Counted from the stretch's first letter, positions 51,539-60,838 are shown. The stretch is DNA of 64,000 nucleotides from an uncultured Eubacteriales bacterium (GCA_934474225.1 CAKSLU010000004.1:1-64000); one strand, 5' to 3'. Notes: generated from the letters alone by a model not told the origin. Made by a program: numbers and translations.

Positions 51539-52350
51539 ATCAGTTCCTCCAAAAGCGCCTTGCCGCGCAGAATATCCTTCAGCTGCTGCTCACCCGAAAT
51601 CTCGCGCTCGATGGTGAGCGAACCGTCGTACCCGACCTCACGCAGCTTTGCAATGAGGCGCGGGAAATCCACCTTGCCCTCGCCGAGCGGCGTTTCGCGC
51701 CCGAGGTGCTTGCCGTCCGTGGGGTAAAGTCCGTCCTTGGCATGGACATCGCGCACATACTTGCCGAAGACATCCAGCGCATCCACGGGGTTTGCCTTGC
51801 CGTACAGAATGAGGTTGGCAGGGTCAAGGTTGATGCCGAGGTTGTCCGTGCCGATGTCCTCGATGGTGCGCAGCAGGGTGACCGGCGTCTCCTGCCCGGT
51901 CTCAAACAGGAAGTACTGCCCGTTTGCCTTGACATGGTGCACCACATGCTTCAGTGCCGCGACGACCGAACGGTATTCCCCGTTGCCCGACACCTCGGGC
52001 AGAAAGCCGACATGCGTCGCGATATTCCTGGTGCCGAGCCGCTTGGCAAAGTCCGAACCGCGCTTCAGTTCCTCCATGCGGGCAAAGCGGTATTCCGGCG
52101 GGACGAGACCGAGCGTGAGCGGTCCCTCTGCAAAGTCCCACACGCCGGGGCCCGACCAGCCGCACCAGAAGGTCGAGATCTCCACATGGTAGGTCTCGCA
52201 GAGCGCGCGGATGCGGTCCGCCGCCTCATCGGTCAGCCATGCGCCGTTCCAGCAGCAAATCTGGCAGGTCTCAAAGCCGTTCTCATGCACTTGTCTGATT
52301 TTATCTTCCAGATCCGCGCCGCGCATATGCACCATCGTGCCGAGTTTCAT
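51535..52350 (-). CDS. Sugar phosphate isomerase/epimerase (AP2Ec TIM barrel)
   Basis: The 271-residue protein starts MKLGTMVHMRGADLEDKI behind AAGGAG. It is a xylose-isomerase-like TIM barrel; likely metal ligands are in FLFETGQETP (Glu), NLGINLDPANLIL (Asp), DVHAKDG (His) and LTIEREISG (Glu). Families of this kind include IolE/IolI and hydroxypyruvate isomerases. First gene of the operon with two Gfo/Idh/MocA oxidoreductases and divergent from an AraC regulator, so a carbohydrate pathway is clear but its substrate is not. Confidence 0.9.
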   Translation of the reverse strand: MKLGTMVHMRGADLEDKIRQVHENGFETCQICCWNGAWLTDEAADRIRALCETYHVEISTFWCGWSGPGVWDFAEGPLTLGLVPPEYRFARMEELKRGSDFAKRLGTRNIATHVGFLPEVSGNGEYRSVVAALKHVVHHVKANGQYFLFETGQETPVTLLRTIEDIGTDNLGINLDPANLILYGKANPVDALDVFGKYVRDVHAKDGLYPTDGKHLGRETPLGEGKVDFPRLIAKLREVGYDGSLTIEREISGEQQLKDILRGKALLEELI

Positions 52351-52368
52351 CGGGAAATCAACTCCTTA

Positions 52369-52397
52369 TTGACAATTTTTCAGCCTTATTATATACT
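52369..52397 (+). promoter_or_regulatory. Promoter of AraC gene 52452
   Basis: Consensus -35 TTGACA (52369-52374), 17-bp spacer, -10 TATACT (52392-52397). Its -10 shares bases with the -10 of the opposite promoter. Confidence 0.85.
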
Positions 52398-52416
52398 GTA
52401 CACAAGAAAAAAGCAA
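52388..52416 (-). promoter_or_regulatory. Promoter of the isomerase-oxidoreductase operon
   Basis: Minus strand -35 TTGCTT (52411-52416), 17-bp spacer, -10 TATAAT (52388-52393), overlapping the plus-strand promoter, so both cannot be occupied by polymerase at once. Confidence 0.75.
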
Positions 52417-52451
52417 TCCACAGTTTTGATTCGTATTTGGACAATATTGAT

Positions 52452-53273
52452 ATGAATGACATCCGACTCTATGAAAACATTGCGGAACTTTCCGAGCAGT
52501 TTCCGCTCAAACTCCGCCGCTACCGCACGCGGCAGCTGTACCTGCACTGGCACGAACACATCGAGCTGCTGCACCTGCTGGATGGCGAGGGCACCTTTGT
52601 CGTCAACGGCGAGACCGTGACGGCGCGCGCGGGCGAGACCGTGGCAGTGAACAGCAATTCGCTGCACACCTTCCGGGCAGACGAGGAGCTGGACTATCTC
52701 TGCCTCATCGCAAACCCCGCGATGCCTGCGCTTGCCGGCTGCGGCAATGTGCTGCTGCGCTCGGTGATTCCCGAAGACCGCGCGGTGCACGCCCGCTTTG
52801 AGGCGATGTACAGCGCCTATCGCGCGCAGGGCGCCGCCGCGCGCATGGAGATGCTCGGCGAGGCGTATCTGCTGTTTGCGCACCTCGTCACGCACTATGC
52901 CGCCGCCCTGCTGACACCGGAGGCATACGGCGCGCGCCTCGCGCAGATGGAGAAAACTACCGCCCTGCTCGCCTACATTCACGAAAACTATCAGAAGCCT
53001 ATCACCGCCTCCGCCCTCGCCAAAGCGAATTACATCAGCGAGAGCCACCTCTGCCGCAGCTTCAAGAGCGCCGTGGGCATGCCGCTGACGCAGTATGTCA
53101 ACCGCCTGCGCATGGAGAAAGCGTCCGTGCTGCTGCGCGGCACCGACGAGGACATCTCCGCCATAGCGCGCCGCGTGGGGGTTGAGGACCTCGGCTATTT
53201 CGACCGCCTGTTCCGCCGCTTTGCGGGCGTCTCACCCGGCGCTTACCGCCGCGCCGCGGACAAGGCAAGATAG
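52452..53273 (+). CDS. AraC-family regulator of the divergent sugar operon
   Basis: Starts at ATG 52452; 273 residues. The N-terminal cupin (LHWHEHIELLHLLDGEGTF, RAGETVAVNSNSLHTFRA) senses a small molecule. The C-terminal pair of helix-turn-helix motifs (ITASALAKANYISESHLCRS and ISAIARRVGVEDLGYFDRLF) ends in GVSPGAYRR. No strong ribosome site is seen. Its promoter overlaps that of the isomerase-oxidoreductase operon in the opposite direction, so it very probably controls that operon and itself. Confidence 0.92.
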   Translation: MNDIRLYENIAELSEQFPLKLRRYRTRQLYLHWHEHIELLHLLDGEGTFVVNGETVTARAGETVAVNSNSLHTFRADEELDYLCLIANPAMPALAGCGNVLLRSVIPEDRAVHARFEAMYSAYRAQGAAARMEMLGEAYLLFAHLVTHYAAALLTPEAYGARLAQMEKTTALLAYIHENYQKPITASALAKANYISESHLCRSFKSAVGMPLTQYVNRLRMEKASVLLRGTDEDISAIARRVGVEDLGYFDRLFRRFAGVSPGAYRRAADKAR

Positions 53274-53308
53274 CGCGAAAAGCGGTCGCCTGCAGCCGCT
53301 TTGCCGTC

Positions 53309-53337
53309 TTGACAAGGCACGCGGTGCGTGGTACAAT
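53309..53337 (+). promoter_or_regulatory. Promoter of mnmA
   Basis: -35 TTGACA (53309-53314), 17-bp spacer, -10 TACAAT (53332-53337). Confidence 0.8.
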
Positions 53338-53374
53338 TTCGGGTGTACTTTTGATGAAACGGAGGCGACGGAGG

Positions 53375-54436
53375 ATGAAGATTCTTGTTGCCATGAGCGG
53401 CGGGGTGGATTCCTCCGTCGCCGCAAAACTGCTGTGCGATGCGGGCAATCTCTGCATCGGCTGCACGATGAAGCTCTACGACAATGCCGACGCGGGCATC
53501 GACCGCGCGCACACCTGCTGTTCGCTTGACGATGTAGAGGACGCGCGCAGCGTGGCACGCCGCCTCGGCATGGACTATTATGTTTTCAACTTCTCGGACG
53601 ATTTTCGCGAGAAGGTCATCGACAAATTTGTCGCAAGCTACCTCTCCGGCCGCACGCCCAACCCCTGCATCGACTGCAACCGCTATATGAAGTTTGACAA
53701 GCTGTTTGACCGCGCAGACGTGCTGGAATGCGACAAAATTGCCACCGGGCACTATGCGCGCATCGACTTTGCAGACGGCAAATATCGGCTGAAAAAGGCG
53801 CTCGATGAGACGAAGGACCAGAGCTATGTGCTCTACGCCATGACGCAGAAGCAGCTTTCGCGCACGCTCTTCCCGCTCGGCGACCTTGAAAAAACCGAGA
53901 CCCGCCGCATCGCCGACGCCGCCGGATTTGTCAACGCGGACAAGCCGGACAGCCAGGACATCTGCTTTGTGCCGGACGGCGACTATGCCAAAATCATCGA
54001 GCTGCACATGGGGCACCCCGCCGTGCCCGGCAACTTCATCGACCCGACGGGCAAGGTGCTCGGCAAGCACGCGGGCATCATCCGCTACACCGTCGGGCAG
54101 CACCGCGGGCTCGGCATCGACACGCCCGGCAAGCGCTATGTCTGCGCGGTGAACGCTGCGGACAACACGGTCACGCTCGGCGAGGCGGACGACCTCATGC
54201 GCCGCGAGGCTTTGGTGAACGATTTCAACTGGATTTCGGGCGAAGCGCCCGCGTCCCCCATCCGCTGCAAGGCAAAACTGCGCTACCGCCAGGCGGAGCA
54301 GCCCGCCACCGTCACGCCGCGCGCGGACGGCAGCGTGGAGATTCTGTTTGACGAGCCGCAGCGCGCCGTCACCCCGGGACAGGCAGCCGTGCTCTACGAC
54401 GGCGAGGTCGTCCTCGGCGGCGGCACGGTGGTGTGA
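53375..54436 (+). CDS. mnmA: tRNA-specific 2-thiouridylase MnmA
   Basis: The 353-residue protein starts MKILVAMSGGVDSSVAAKLL (PP-loop SGGVDS). Catalytic cysteines lie in NPCIDCNRYMKFD and DSQDICFVPDGDY, and the tRNA-interacting GKHAGIIRYTVGQHRGLGI is present. It thiolates U34 of Glu, Gln and Lys tRNAs, taking sulfur from a cysteine desulfurase. ATG 53375 is chosen over the in-frame ATG 53354 because the family begins at this strand; GGAGG copies at 53360 and 53370 precede it. Single-gene unit with its own promoter. Confidence 0.96.
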   Translation: MKILVAMSGGVDSSVAAKLLCDAGNLCIGCTMKLYDNADAGIDRAHTCCSLDDVEDARSVARRLGMDYYVFNFSDDFREKVIDKFVASYLSGRTPNPCIDCNRYMKFDKLFDRADVLECDKIATGHYARIDFADGKYRLKKALDETKDQSYVLYAMTQKQLSRTLFPLGDLEKTETRRIADAAGFVNADKPDSQDICFVPDGDYAKIIELHMGHPAVPGNFIDPTGKVLGKHAGIIRYTVGQHRGLGIDTPGKRYVCAVNAADNTVTLGEADDLMRREALVNDFNWISGEAPASPIRCKAKLRYRQAEQPATVTPRADGSVEILFDEPQRAVTPGQAAVLYDGEVVLGGGTVV

Positions 54437-54452
54437 ATTTGCGGAGCGATAA

Positions 54453-54480
54453 ACGGGTCGTCGAGGGCGCCGACCCCTAC
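54453..54480 (-). repeat. Diverged GTAGGG-type single arm
   Basis: Reverse arm with GGTCGTCGAGGGCGCCGACC, a diverged copy of the arm seen at 18270 and 11794. Confidence 0.55.
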
Positions 54481-54502
54481 CGATAAGCACAATTTTCCCC
54501 CT

Positions 54503-54567
54503 GTAGGGGCGACCATTGGTCGCCCGCCAAACCAAAGTGAAAACGGGCGACCAATGGTCGCCCCTAC
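54503..54567. repeat. GTAGGGGCGACCATTGGTCGCC-type inverted repeat
   Basis: Both arms match perfectly over more than 20 bases around a core of about 20 bp (ACCAAAGTGAAA region). Closest relative is 49216-49281. Confidence 0.85.
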
Positions 54568-54599
54568 GGGTATGTGCGTACTTTTCGCAAACCCATTAC

Positions 54600-54649
54600 C
54601 CAATAGGTATAGAAAAACCACCCCTATGGGTGGTTTTTCTATACCTATT
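54600..54649. terminator. Long bidirectional terminator
   Basis: A perfect 23-bp stem (CAATAGGTATAG...ACCACCC and complement) with a 4-base loop and internal T-runs, between convergent mnmA and GH31 genes. Confidence 0.85.
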
Positions 54650-54657
54650 GTTCCTTT

Positions 54658-57030
54658 TTACTGTTTTGCGGTGAGCAGCTCGATCAGCGGGGCTGCCAGC
54701 TTTTCATCGCGGCGCTGAAGCGCCAGGATGCAGTTGACCGGTGTGCGGTTCGAGGTGAAGATGCCGTAGAGCGTCTCCTTGGCGCCGTGGTCATACTGCG
54801 CATTGGCAAGCAGACGGAACGCCGTCTCTTTCAGCTCGTTCTCGGGCAGTTTGCCGCTCGACAGCACATGGATGCAGACCTTGTTGCCAGCCTTGACCGT
54901 GCCGACCGTGGCGGCAGCCTCGTGCTTCATCTCATCATAGTCGAAGGTCAGCTCGCGGACTTCGCCGCCGACCTCGGCGTAAATGCGGGTCGGGCGCTCG
55001 ACCGCCGCCATACGGAGCGTGTAGGTGCGCGCATCGGGAATGCCCGCGCCGCCCTCTGCCGTGAAGGCAAGCGTGCTGTCCTCGCCAAAGGTGAAGCTGT
55101 ACGCCGTGCGGGTGGTGATGCGGCTCTCGCCGCTCTTGCCGTTGTCCTCAACCAGCGTAAACGCGCCGTCCGCGCCGCCTGCGACATAAAGCTCGAGCGC
55201 GGTCGGGTTGGTATCCGCATCCGCCATTGCATCCGCCGCCAACGGCAGAATGGTGCCCGCCTTGGCAAACAGCGGCATCTCGGAGAGCGGGCGATAGGTG
55301 TCGATGAGTCTTCCGCCGGTGTAGATTCTGCCGGTGAAATAGTCCACATAGTTGCCGGCGGGCAGCCAGACCGTAGTCTTTGCCAGCAGGGTCTGCACAT
55401 CGCGCTTCGTCGTGACCGGCGCGGCAATCAGTGTGCCGAACAGGTACTCATTCCGGCAGTCAAACGCGCCGGGCGTGGTGGGGTAGGCATGATAAATCGG
55501 GCGCACCATCGGAATGCCGTCCTCATGGTTGCGATAGACCATGCTGTACATGTACGGCACGAGGCGGCCGCGCAGGCACAGGTAATCCTCCATGATCCCC
55601 TCCGCCTCGTCGCCGTAGTTCCAGGGCTCCTTGGAGTTGAAAGGATTGGGCGAAGAGTGCAGGCGGGAGATCGGCGAGAAGACGCCGAACTGTACCCAGC
55701 GGGTGTGCAGCTCGCTGTCGTGATAGCCGCCCATGTGGCCGCCGATGTCGTGACTCCACCATGCATAGCCGAGGTTGGCTGCCGTCGCGGTGAAATAGGG
55801 CTGAAAATCCAGGCTCTCCCAGGTGACATAGGTGTCGCCCGAGAAGCCGAGCGGGTAGCGATGCGAGCCGATGCCCGCATAGCGGGAAAGCGTCAGCGGG
55901 CGGTGCCCGTCGCGCGCATTGTCGACAAAGTGGCAGTGGTTGAGCATCCAGAGCGTGTCATAGCCCGCCACGGACGAGCCGCTGCGCTGCTGCCAGTCGA
56001 TCCACCAGAAGTCCACGCCCGCCTCCTCATAGGGGTGCAGAACGGTGTTGAAATATTCCTCCATGAAGCGGCGATCCGCCACATCAAATTCAATCTTGCG
56101 CCCGGTCTCGGGGTCTCTGCCGAGGCGTTTTGCCAGCGTCGGATACATCTCCTCGTAGGCACGGATGCCGTCGCGCGGATGCAGGTTGAGCGTGACTTTC
56201 AGCCCGCGTTTTGCCATCTCGCCGAGGAACTTCTTGTAGTCCGGGAAATACGCCTTGTTCCAGGTGTAGCCCGTCCAGCCGCTGCCGTACTTCACACGGT
56301 CGGGCGTCTCGGTGATGTGCCAGTCCATGTCGACAACGCCGACGGACAGCGGCACATGCTTTGCCTTGAACTTATCCATCAGTTCGAGGTATTCGACATC
56401 GGTGTACTTGTGATAGCGGCTCCACCAGTTGCCGAGCGCATAGCGCGGCAGCAGCGGCACCGGCGCGCTCAGCTTGTAGAAATCGCGGATGCAGCGCTCA
56501 AACTCGCGGCTGTAGCCGAAGAAATAGAGGTCCTTCCGCCCCGTACCGACAAGCGGCAGCGGCCAGCCGTCCTCGCCGATGACCAGCGTCTCGCTGTCGT
56601 CCACCACCGAGATGCCGAAGGTGCGCGAAAGAAGCCCCTGCTCGAGGTTGGTCGCGCCGTTGACGCGGTCGAGCGTGCGCACCGTGCCGCCGAGGTTGTC
56701 CACGCGCACGCCGTACTGCCAGTCGAGCGTGCCGTTGACCATGACCTCAAGGCCGATGGCGGAGAAGGCTTTCTCATCGTAGCGCAGGTGCAGATGCTTT
56801 GTGACGATGTGCAGTCTGCCGCCCTCGCGATAGCATTCAAATTCCGGCGTGTCAAACGCGCGGTTGAAGGCAAAGCGCGTGGCGCGGTCCTCAAAGACGC
56901 CGTCTTCGCTGTATTCCAGGCGAAGCAGGCAGTCGGTCAGCACCGTGATGCGATACTTGTCGCCGCGGACGATGTACTTCTCGTCCGCCTTCGGGTGCGG
57001 CTCAAAAATATTGTTTGCATAAATGGACAT
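54658..57030 (-). CDS. GH31 alpha-glycosidase, cytoplasmic
   Basis: The 790-residue protein has no signal peptide. GH31 features: N-terminal beta-sandwich (about 1-200), a barrel with nucleophile Asp in VDFWWIDWQQRSGSS (near 345) and acid/base Asp in FSGDTYVTWESL (near 397), the SHDIGGHMGGYHDSELHTRW motif, then two C-terminal beta domains with FAKAGTILPL. This family removes terminal alpha-glucosyl or alpha-xylosyl groups; the WWIDWQQ variant is typical of a GH31 branch of incompletely known substrate. Its promoter and upstream box match those of the secreted GH31 gene ending at 57251, suggesting joint control. Confidence 0.93.
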   Translation of the reverse strand: MSIYANNIFEPHPKADEKYIVRGDKYRITVLTDCLLRLEYSEDGVFEDRATRFAFNRAFDTPEFECYREGGRLHIVTKHLHLRYDEKAFSAIGLEVMVNGTLDWQYGVRVDNLGGTVRTLDRVNGATNLEQGLLSRTFGISVVDDSETLVIGEDGWPLPLVGTGRKDLYFFGYSREFERCIRDFYKLSAPVPLLPRYALGNWWSRYHKYTDVEYLELMDKFKAKHVPLSVGVVDMDWHITETPDRVKYGSGWTGYTWNKAYFPDYKKFLGEMAKRGLKVTLNLHPRDGIRAYEEMYPTLAKRLGRDPETGRKIEFDVADRRFMEEYFNTVLHPYEEAGVDFWWIDWQQRSGSSVAGYDTLWMLNHCHFVDNARDGHRPLTLSRYAGIGSHRYPLGFSGDTYVTWESLDFQPYFTATAANLGYAWWSHDIGGHMGGYHDSELHTRWVQFGVFSPISRLHSSPNPFNSKEPWNYGDEAEGIMEDYLCLRGRLVPYMYSMVYRNHEDGIPMVRPIYHAYPTTPGAFDCRNEYLFGTLIAAPVTTKRDVQTLLAKTTVWLPAGNYVDYFTGRIYTGGRLIDTYRPLSEMPLFAKAGTILPLAADAMADADTNPTALELYVAGGADGAFTLVEDNGKSGESRITTRTAYSFTFGEDSTLAFTAEGGAGIPDARTYTLRMAAVERPTRIYAEVGGEVRELTFDYDEMKHEAAATVGTVKAGNKVCIHVLSSGKLPENELKETAFRLLANAQYDHGAKETLYGIFTSNRTPVNCILALQRRDEKLAAPLIELLTAKQ

Positions 57031-57098
57031 CGGTCTTTTCCCCTTGTTGCGGTTATTTTTTCGGCGGCGCGTTTGCCGCCCTGCTTTTGTACACTTCT

Positions 57099-57162
57099 AT
57101 TATGCCGTATCCGGCGGATTTTTGCAATCCATTCCTTTATGGTTTTACTCAAAATTTTTTGG
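57099..57162 (-). promoter_or_regulatory. GH31 (57030) promoter with operator-like box
   Basis: Minus strand -35 TTGCAA (57122-57127), 17-bp spacer, -10 CATAAT (57099-57104). On the plus strand TTTTACTCAAAATTTTTTGG (57143-57162) lies upstream of the -35. Its CTC is 21 bases from the -35, exactly as in the GH31-dockerin promoter. Confidence 0.65.
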
Positions 57163-57206
57163 GTATTTGCGTTTTTTCGGAATTTTACGCCGCACTCGGC
57201 GATGCG

Positions 57207-57240
57207 CGAAAAGGAGACCCCCGGAGGAATCTCCTTTTTG
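57207..57240 (-). terminator. Intrinsic terminator after GH31-dockerin gene
   Basis: AAAAGGAGA/TCTCCTTTT stem with a loop of about 12; the T-run lies on the minus strand after the stem. Confidence 0.7.
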
Positions 57241-57250
57241 CATGCACAAA

Positions 57251-60200
57251 TCAGCCGATATTCGTAAGAATCAGCATAACATCCTTCAGCGTAGTTACGC
57301 CGTCGCCGTCCATATCGGCGATGATGTCCCCGGTTTCATCCAGCACCATGCGGAGCATCAGCAGCGCGTCCAACACCGTCAGTCTGCCGTCGCCGTTGAG
57401 GTCGCCGCGCATGACCGTCCAGGTGAGGGTGTGCGCCGCCGAAAGAGGCGCATCAAAAGTGATTTCATACACATCGCTGTCGGGCGCCGCGCCGCTCTCG
57501 GCGAGCGGGAACGCCGCGCTGTCGCGCGGAATGCGCGTGACGGTGACCGATTCGCCGTCCAGCAGAACGCCGCTGATCGCTGCATTGCTGTGCAGGCGCA
57601 CGGTCATTTTGCGCGCCGTGTAATCCGTTGTGAAATCGCCAGTTGCCGCGCTGAGAGTCAGACTGCCGCCGTTTTCCGTCGCGGTCTGCGTCATCGTCGT
57701 TTTACGCAGCTTGCCGGTCTGATAATCCAGCGTTTCGCCGTCGTCTTCGCAGAGCGTATAACTGCCGTCACCGCCGGTGAAAACATTGAGCGACAGCTCC
57801 GCAAAGTCCGCCGCCGTGATGGGCGAGACCGCACGCGCGGCGGGCAGGACCGCACCGACTCTTGCAAAGAGCGGTGTTGAACCAATGCCGTTGGTAACGC
57901 GGTAAGTGCCCGCCTCGGCATAGCGCTTGCCGGTGAAGACATCCACAAAGCCGCCGGCGGGGATGTACACATCGCGCGCCGTTTCGCCTGCATCTGTCAC
58001 ATGCTCGTACACCAGGCGGCAGACTGCACCGCCCGATTTGTCATAGTATTCGAGGCGGAGGGTGTAGGACTGACCTGCGCGCAGGACGCGCGCGGTGTTG
58101 ACATGCGAGACCATCCAGTCCGCCTTCCAGCCATCGACATACAGTTCTCCGTTGATATAGATGCGGGCGCCGTCGTCCGCGACGATGCCGAGGTAGCAGT
58201 CCTCGGCAGGCGTTATCGTGCCGGTGAAGACGGCGGAGAATTTGTCCGTGTTGACCGCCGATGCGGGCGATCCGCCGCCCCACTCAAAGTTGATGTCGGC
58301 ATAGGTCTCGGTATAGACCGCATCGCCGGATGCCGTCGTATCGTTGAAATACTGCGCCGAGACACCGTTTGCAACCCAGGATGCGGGCACAACATCGTCG
58401 CCCTCGCCGTATGCCGTCCAAAGCGGCGCGACCAGGAGGTCACGGCCGAGCAGATACTGCGTGTTGCTCGTCGCCTCGGGCGCATCATAGTAGAAGTCGA
58501 GGCGGCGCGTGAGCGGAAGCCCCGTCTCATACGCCTCATGCCCGAGCGTATAGAACAGCGGCAGGAGGTTGTAGCGCAGGTTCATATAATTGCGGACGAT
58601 GGTCTGCGTCGCCGCCGTATACTGGCTGTTGTAAGGCTGCTTGTTGTATTCCACGCCCGATGTATAGGTCGAATGGATGCGGAAGATGGGGGACAGCGCG
58701 CCGTACTGCATCCAGCGCGTGTACATTTCGTTTGTCTGTTGCTTTGCACGCTTGAAGCCGCCGAGGTCGGAAGAAATGTAGGGCGACGAACCGACCGCCG
58801 TCATATCCACCATGTTGGTCAGTTCCTCGCGCAGCTGGAGCGCTTCGCTTGTGATGTCGCCCGTCCACTGAATGCCGTAGCGGTGCCCGATGACCGACGG
58901 GTCGCACTCAATGGTGCCGTTCCGGTCCCAGTCCGCATTTGCCATTAAGAAAATGCGGTTGTTCTTTTCATAGTCGGTCAGAATGTCGCTGTAGATGACT
59001 TTGCCGAGCGTGGTGGGCGTAATCTCGGCATAGGGGGACTTCAGCGCGTACTTCCAGTTGCGGTCGTACCACCAACCGTCAAGCCCCATGCTGAGAATCT
59101 TCTGCAGATTCTCGGTGTGCCACTTCAGCTCGGTCGGCGAGAGCGCCGAACTCGAATTCTGATGCGTATGGTCGTTGAAGATGGTCATCACGCCGGAGGT
59201 GTGTGCGTCCGCAAGGAAGCCCTCCATGTCCGGGAACTTGTTTGTGGCGATGTCATAGCCCGTGCCGTCCGTCGCTGCACGCCAATCGGTATCCACGACG
59301 AGGACATCGAGCGGGAAATTGTATTTGCGGTAGTTTTCAATGACATTCTTATAGTCGGTGTCCGACCAGTTCTGGTAGCGGCTGTACCACGAGCCGAAGG
59401 TCTTGACCGCCGAGACCGGCGAGCGTCCGGTGAGCGTGACAAAATCGGTGCGCAGCCCGGCAGAGTCGCCGCCCGTCAGCACAAGATAGATGTCCGTTGC
59501 GTCCCGCCGCACGAAACCGCTTGCCGCATCGGTGGAACCGACATACGCCGCGCCCTTTTCGGCGGGAATGATGCGCGGATAGTCCGCAAGCGCGTACACC
59601 GCGGGGGTCTCGCCCGGAGCGGGCAGTGCGCTGTAGAAACCGTGCGTCGGCACATGCGTGCCGGTGTCGTTGACATAGCCGCAGACGGTGCAGGTCTTGC
59701 CGTTAAAGCTGTGCGCCTTGTAGCCCGTGCAGAGCGGCGCGCCGCCCGCATCAATGACCTTGCCCGTGAAGTTTGCGAAGAGCGATGCGTCGAGTTTTTC
59801 AAGCGTTGCGCGATTCACGACCAGCGTGCCGCCGCCCGTGACGGCGGAAAAATCGCCGCCGTACCACAGCGCGGTGGAATCCGCCGCGATGTTCAGCACC
59901 GGCGCGGGGTAAGCCGCATCCGTCGCAGCGAAAGTCACGCCCTCGCCGAAGGCGACTGTCGCACCGCCGGTTGCCCGGATGGTCGCCGGATTTGCGCCGC
60001 TTGACAAAAGGATGACCTTGTCAAAGGTGACATCGCTTTGCAGCGTGAGGGTCAGTCCCTCGCGGATGGAGAGCGTGCCGGTCATGCTGTCGATATCGGT
60101 CGTTCCGGCGGCATAGCGATAGTCCGTGCCGTCCGGCGCGACAGCGGTGATGTACAGCGGGCTTGACTGCTTGGGGAAGGTATAGGAGCCGCCCATGTAA

Positions 60201-60751
60201 CCGCGGCCGGAGAAGATCAGCGTGCCGCCCGCCCCGCCGAAAACCTTTGCCGTCGCGCCCCAGCCCTGCTTGGCGGTTGCGGCGGTTGCGCCGTCCGAGG
60301 CGCTGTTGCCGTTCGGATAATTATAATAGACGCGGTTTGCCGCCGTAACGGCAGGCGGCGTCAGACCCGCTTTGTCAACGGAATAGGAGTAGCGCCAGAG
60401 GACATTGCCGTCCTTGTCCGCGACGGTCACGGCGTCCGCATCCAGCGTTTTCGACTTTGCCAGCGTGACGGTGTACCCTGCCGTCTCGGCAATGAGGTTG
60501 TCTCCCTCGGTGCGCGTCGTCGCGACAACGCCCGGGAAGTCCTCCCGCCCCACTGCTACAAGCGTGGTGCTGTCCAAAAAGCCGTTTTCATCCTTTGCTT
60601 CCACGCGGATCACCGTGTCGGAGAGCAGCTCCACACGCACGGCGTCGCCTGTCAGCGTCACGACCGACGCGCTCTCCGCGCCGAACGCCGTACAGGTTGC
60701 CAGCAAGACAGCCGCAAGCAGCAGTCCCGCGATTTGTCTAAGTTGTTTCAA
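57251..60751 (-). CDS. Secreted GH31 alpha-glycosidase with PA14-like domain and dockerin
   Basis: TTG 60751 is taken as start (MKQLRQIAGLLLAAVLLATC signal peptide) because GGGGGA precedes it; ATG 60766 would add five residues without a ribosome site. 1166 residues. A beta-helix-like insert with a short TCTVCG cysteine pair (about 150-370) splits the N-terminal domain from the GH31 barrel. In the barrel, GLDGWWYDRNWKY (near 563) carries the nucleophile Asp and WTGDITSEA (near 628) the acid/base. A PA14-like domain (about 833-913), a C-terminal beta domain and a type I dockerin (GDLNGDGRLTVLDALLML and MDGDGVTTLKDVMLIL) follow. It acts outside the cell on an alpha-glycan side chain, probably bound to a cohesin scaffold. 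Confidence 0.93.
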   Translation of the reverse strand: MKQLRQIAGLLLAAVLLATCTAFGAESASVVTLTGDAVRVELLSDTVIRVEAKDENGFLDSTTLVAVGREDFPGVVATTRTEGDNLIAETAGYTVTLAKSKTLDADAVTVADKDGNVLWRYSYSVDKAGLTPPAVTAANRVYYNYPNGNSASDGATAATAKQGWGATAKVFGGAGGTLIFSGRGYMGGSYTFPKQSSPLYITAVAPDGTDYRYAAGTTDIDSMTGTLSIREGLTLTLQSDVTFDKVILLSSGANPATIRATGGATVAFGEGVTFAATDAAYPAPVLNIAADSTALWYGGDFSAVTGGGTLVVNRATLEKLDASLFANFTGKVIDAGGAPLCTGYKAHSFNGKTCTVCGYVNDTGTHVPTHGFYSALPAPGETPAVYALADYPRIIPAEKGAAYVGSTDAASGFVRRDATDIYLVLTGGDSAGLRTDFVTLTGRSPVSAVKTFGSWYSRYQNWSDTDYKNVIENYRKYNFPLDVLVVDTDWRAATDGTGYDIATNKFPDMEGFLADAHTSGVMTIFNDHTHQNSSSALSPTELKWHTENLQKILSMGLDGWWYDRNWKYALKSPYAEITPTTLGKVIYSDILTDYEKNNRIFLMANADWDRNGTIECDPSVIGHRYGIQWTGDITSEALQLREELTNMVDMTAVGSSPYISSDLGGFKRAKQQTNEMYTRWMQYGALSPIFRIHSTYTSGVEYNKQPYNSQYTAATQTIVRNYMNLRYNLLPLFYTLGHEAYETGLPLTRRLDFYYDAPEATSNTQYLLGRDLLVAPLWTAYGEGDDVVPASWVANGVSAQYFNDTTASGDAVYTETYADINFEWGGGSPASAVNTDKFSAVFTGTITPAEDCYLGIVADDGARIYINGELYVDGWKADWMVSHVNTARVLRAGQSYTLRLEYYDKSGGAVCRLVYEHVTDAGETARDVYIPAGGFVDVFTGKRYAEAGTYRVTNGIGSTPLFARVGAVLPAARAVSPITAADFAELSLNVFTGGDGSYTLCEDDGETLDYQTGKLRKTTMTQTATENGGSLTLSAATGDFTTDYTARKMTVRLHSNAAISGVLLDGESVTVTRIPRDSAAFPLAESGAAPDSDVYEITFDAPLSAAHTLTWTVMRGDLNGDGRLTVLDALLMLRMVLDETGDIIADMDGDGVTTLKDVMLILTNIG

Positions 60752-60794
60752 AACGATTCCCCCCATTCCAGAACAATTTGGTTATTCTGCCTTT

Positions 60795-60823
60795 ATTATG
60801 CATCGGTTTTTGCGGGAATGCAA
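60795..60823 (-). promoter_or_regulatory. Promoter of the GH31-dockerin gene
   Basis: Minus strand -35 TTGCAT (60818-60823), 17-bp spacer, -10 CATAAT (60795-60800). Confidence 0.7.
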
Positions 60824-60838
60824 TCATAGGTATTGTGT

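Noticed and set aside
54787..57267. Very long open frame (over 800 codons) on the plus strand opposite the GH31 gene
   Set aside because: Its product is Arg/Ala/Val-rich without domains, and the opposite strand encodes a complete GH31 enzyme with a promoter and catalytic motifs; it is an antisense by-product of high GC codon use. The same reasoning removes long antisense frames at 2287-4401, 4414-6192, 31535-33241 and 45466-47607.
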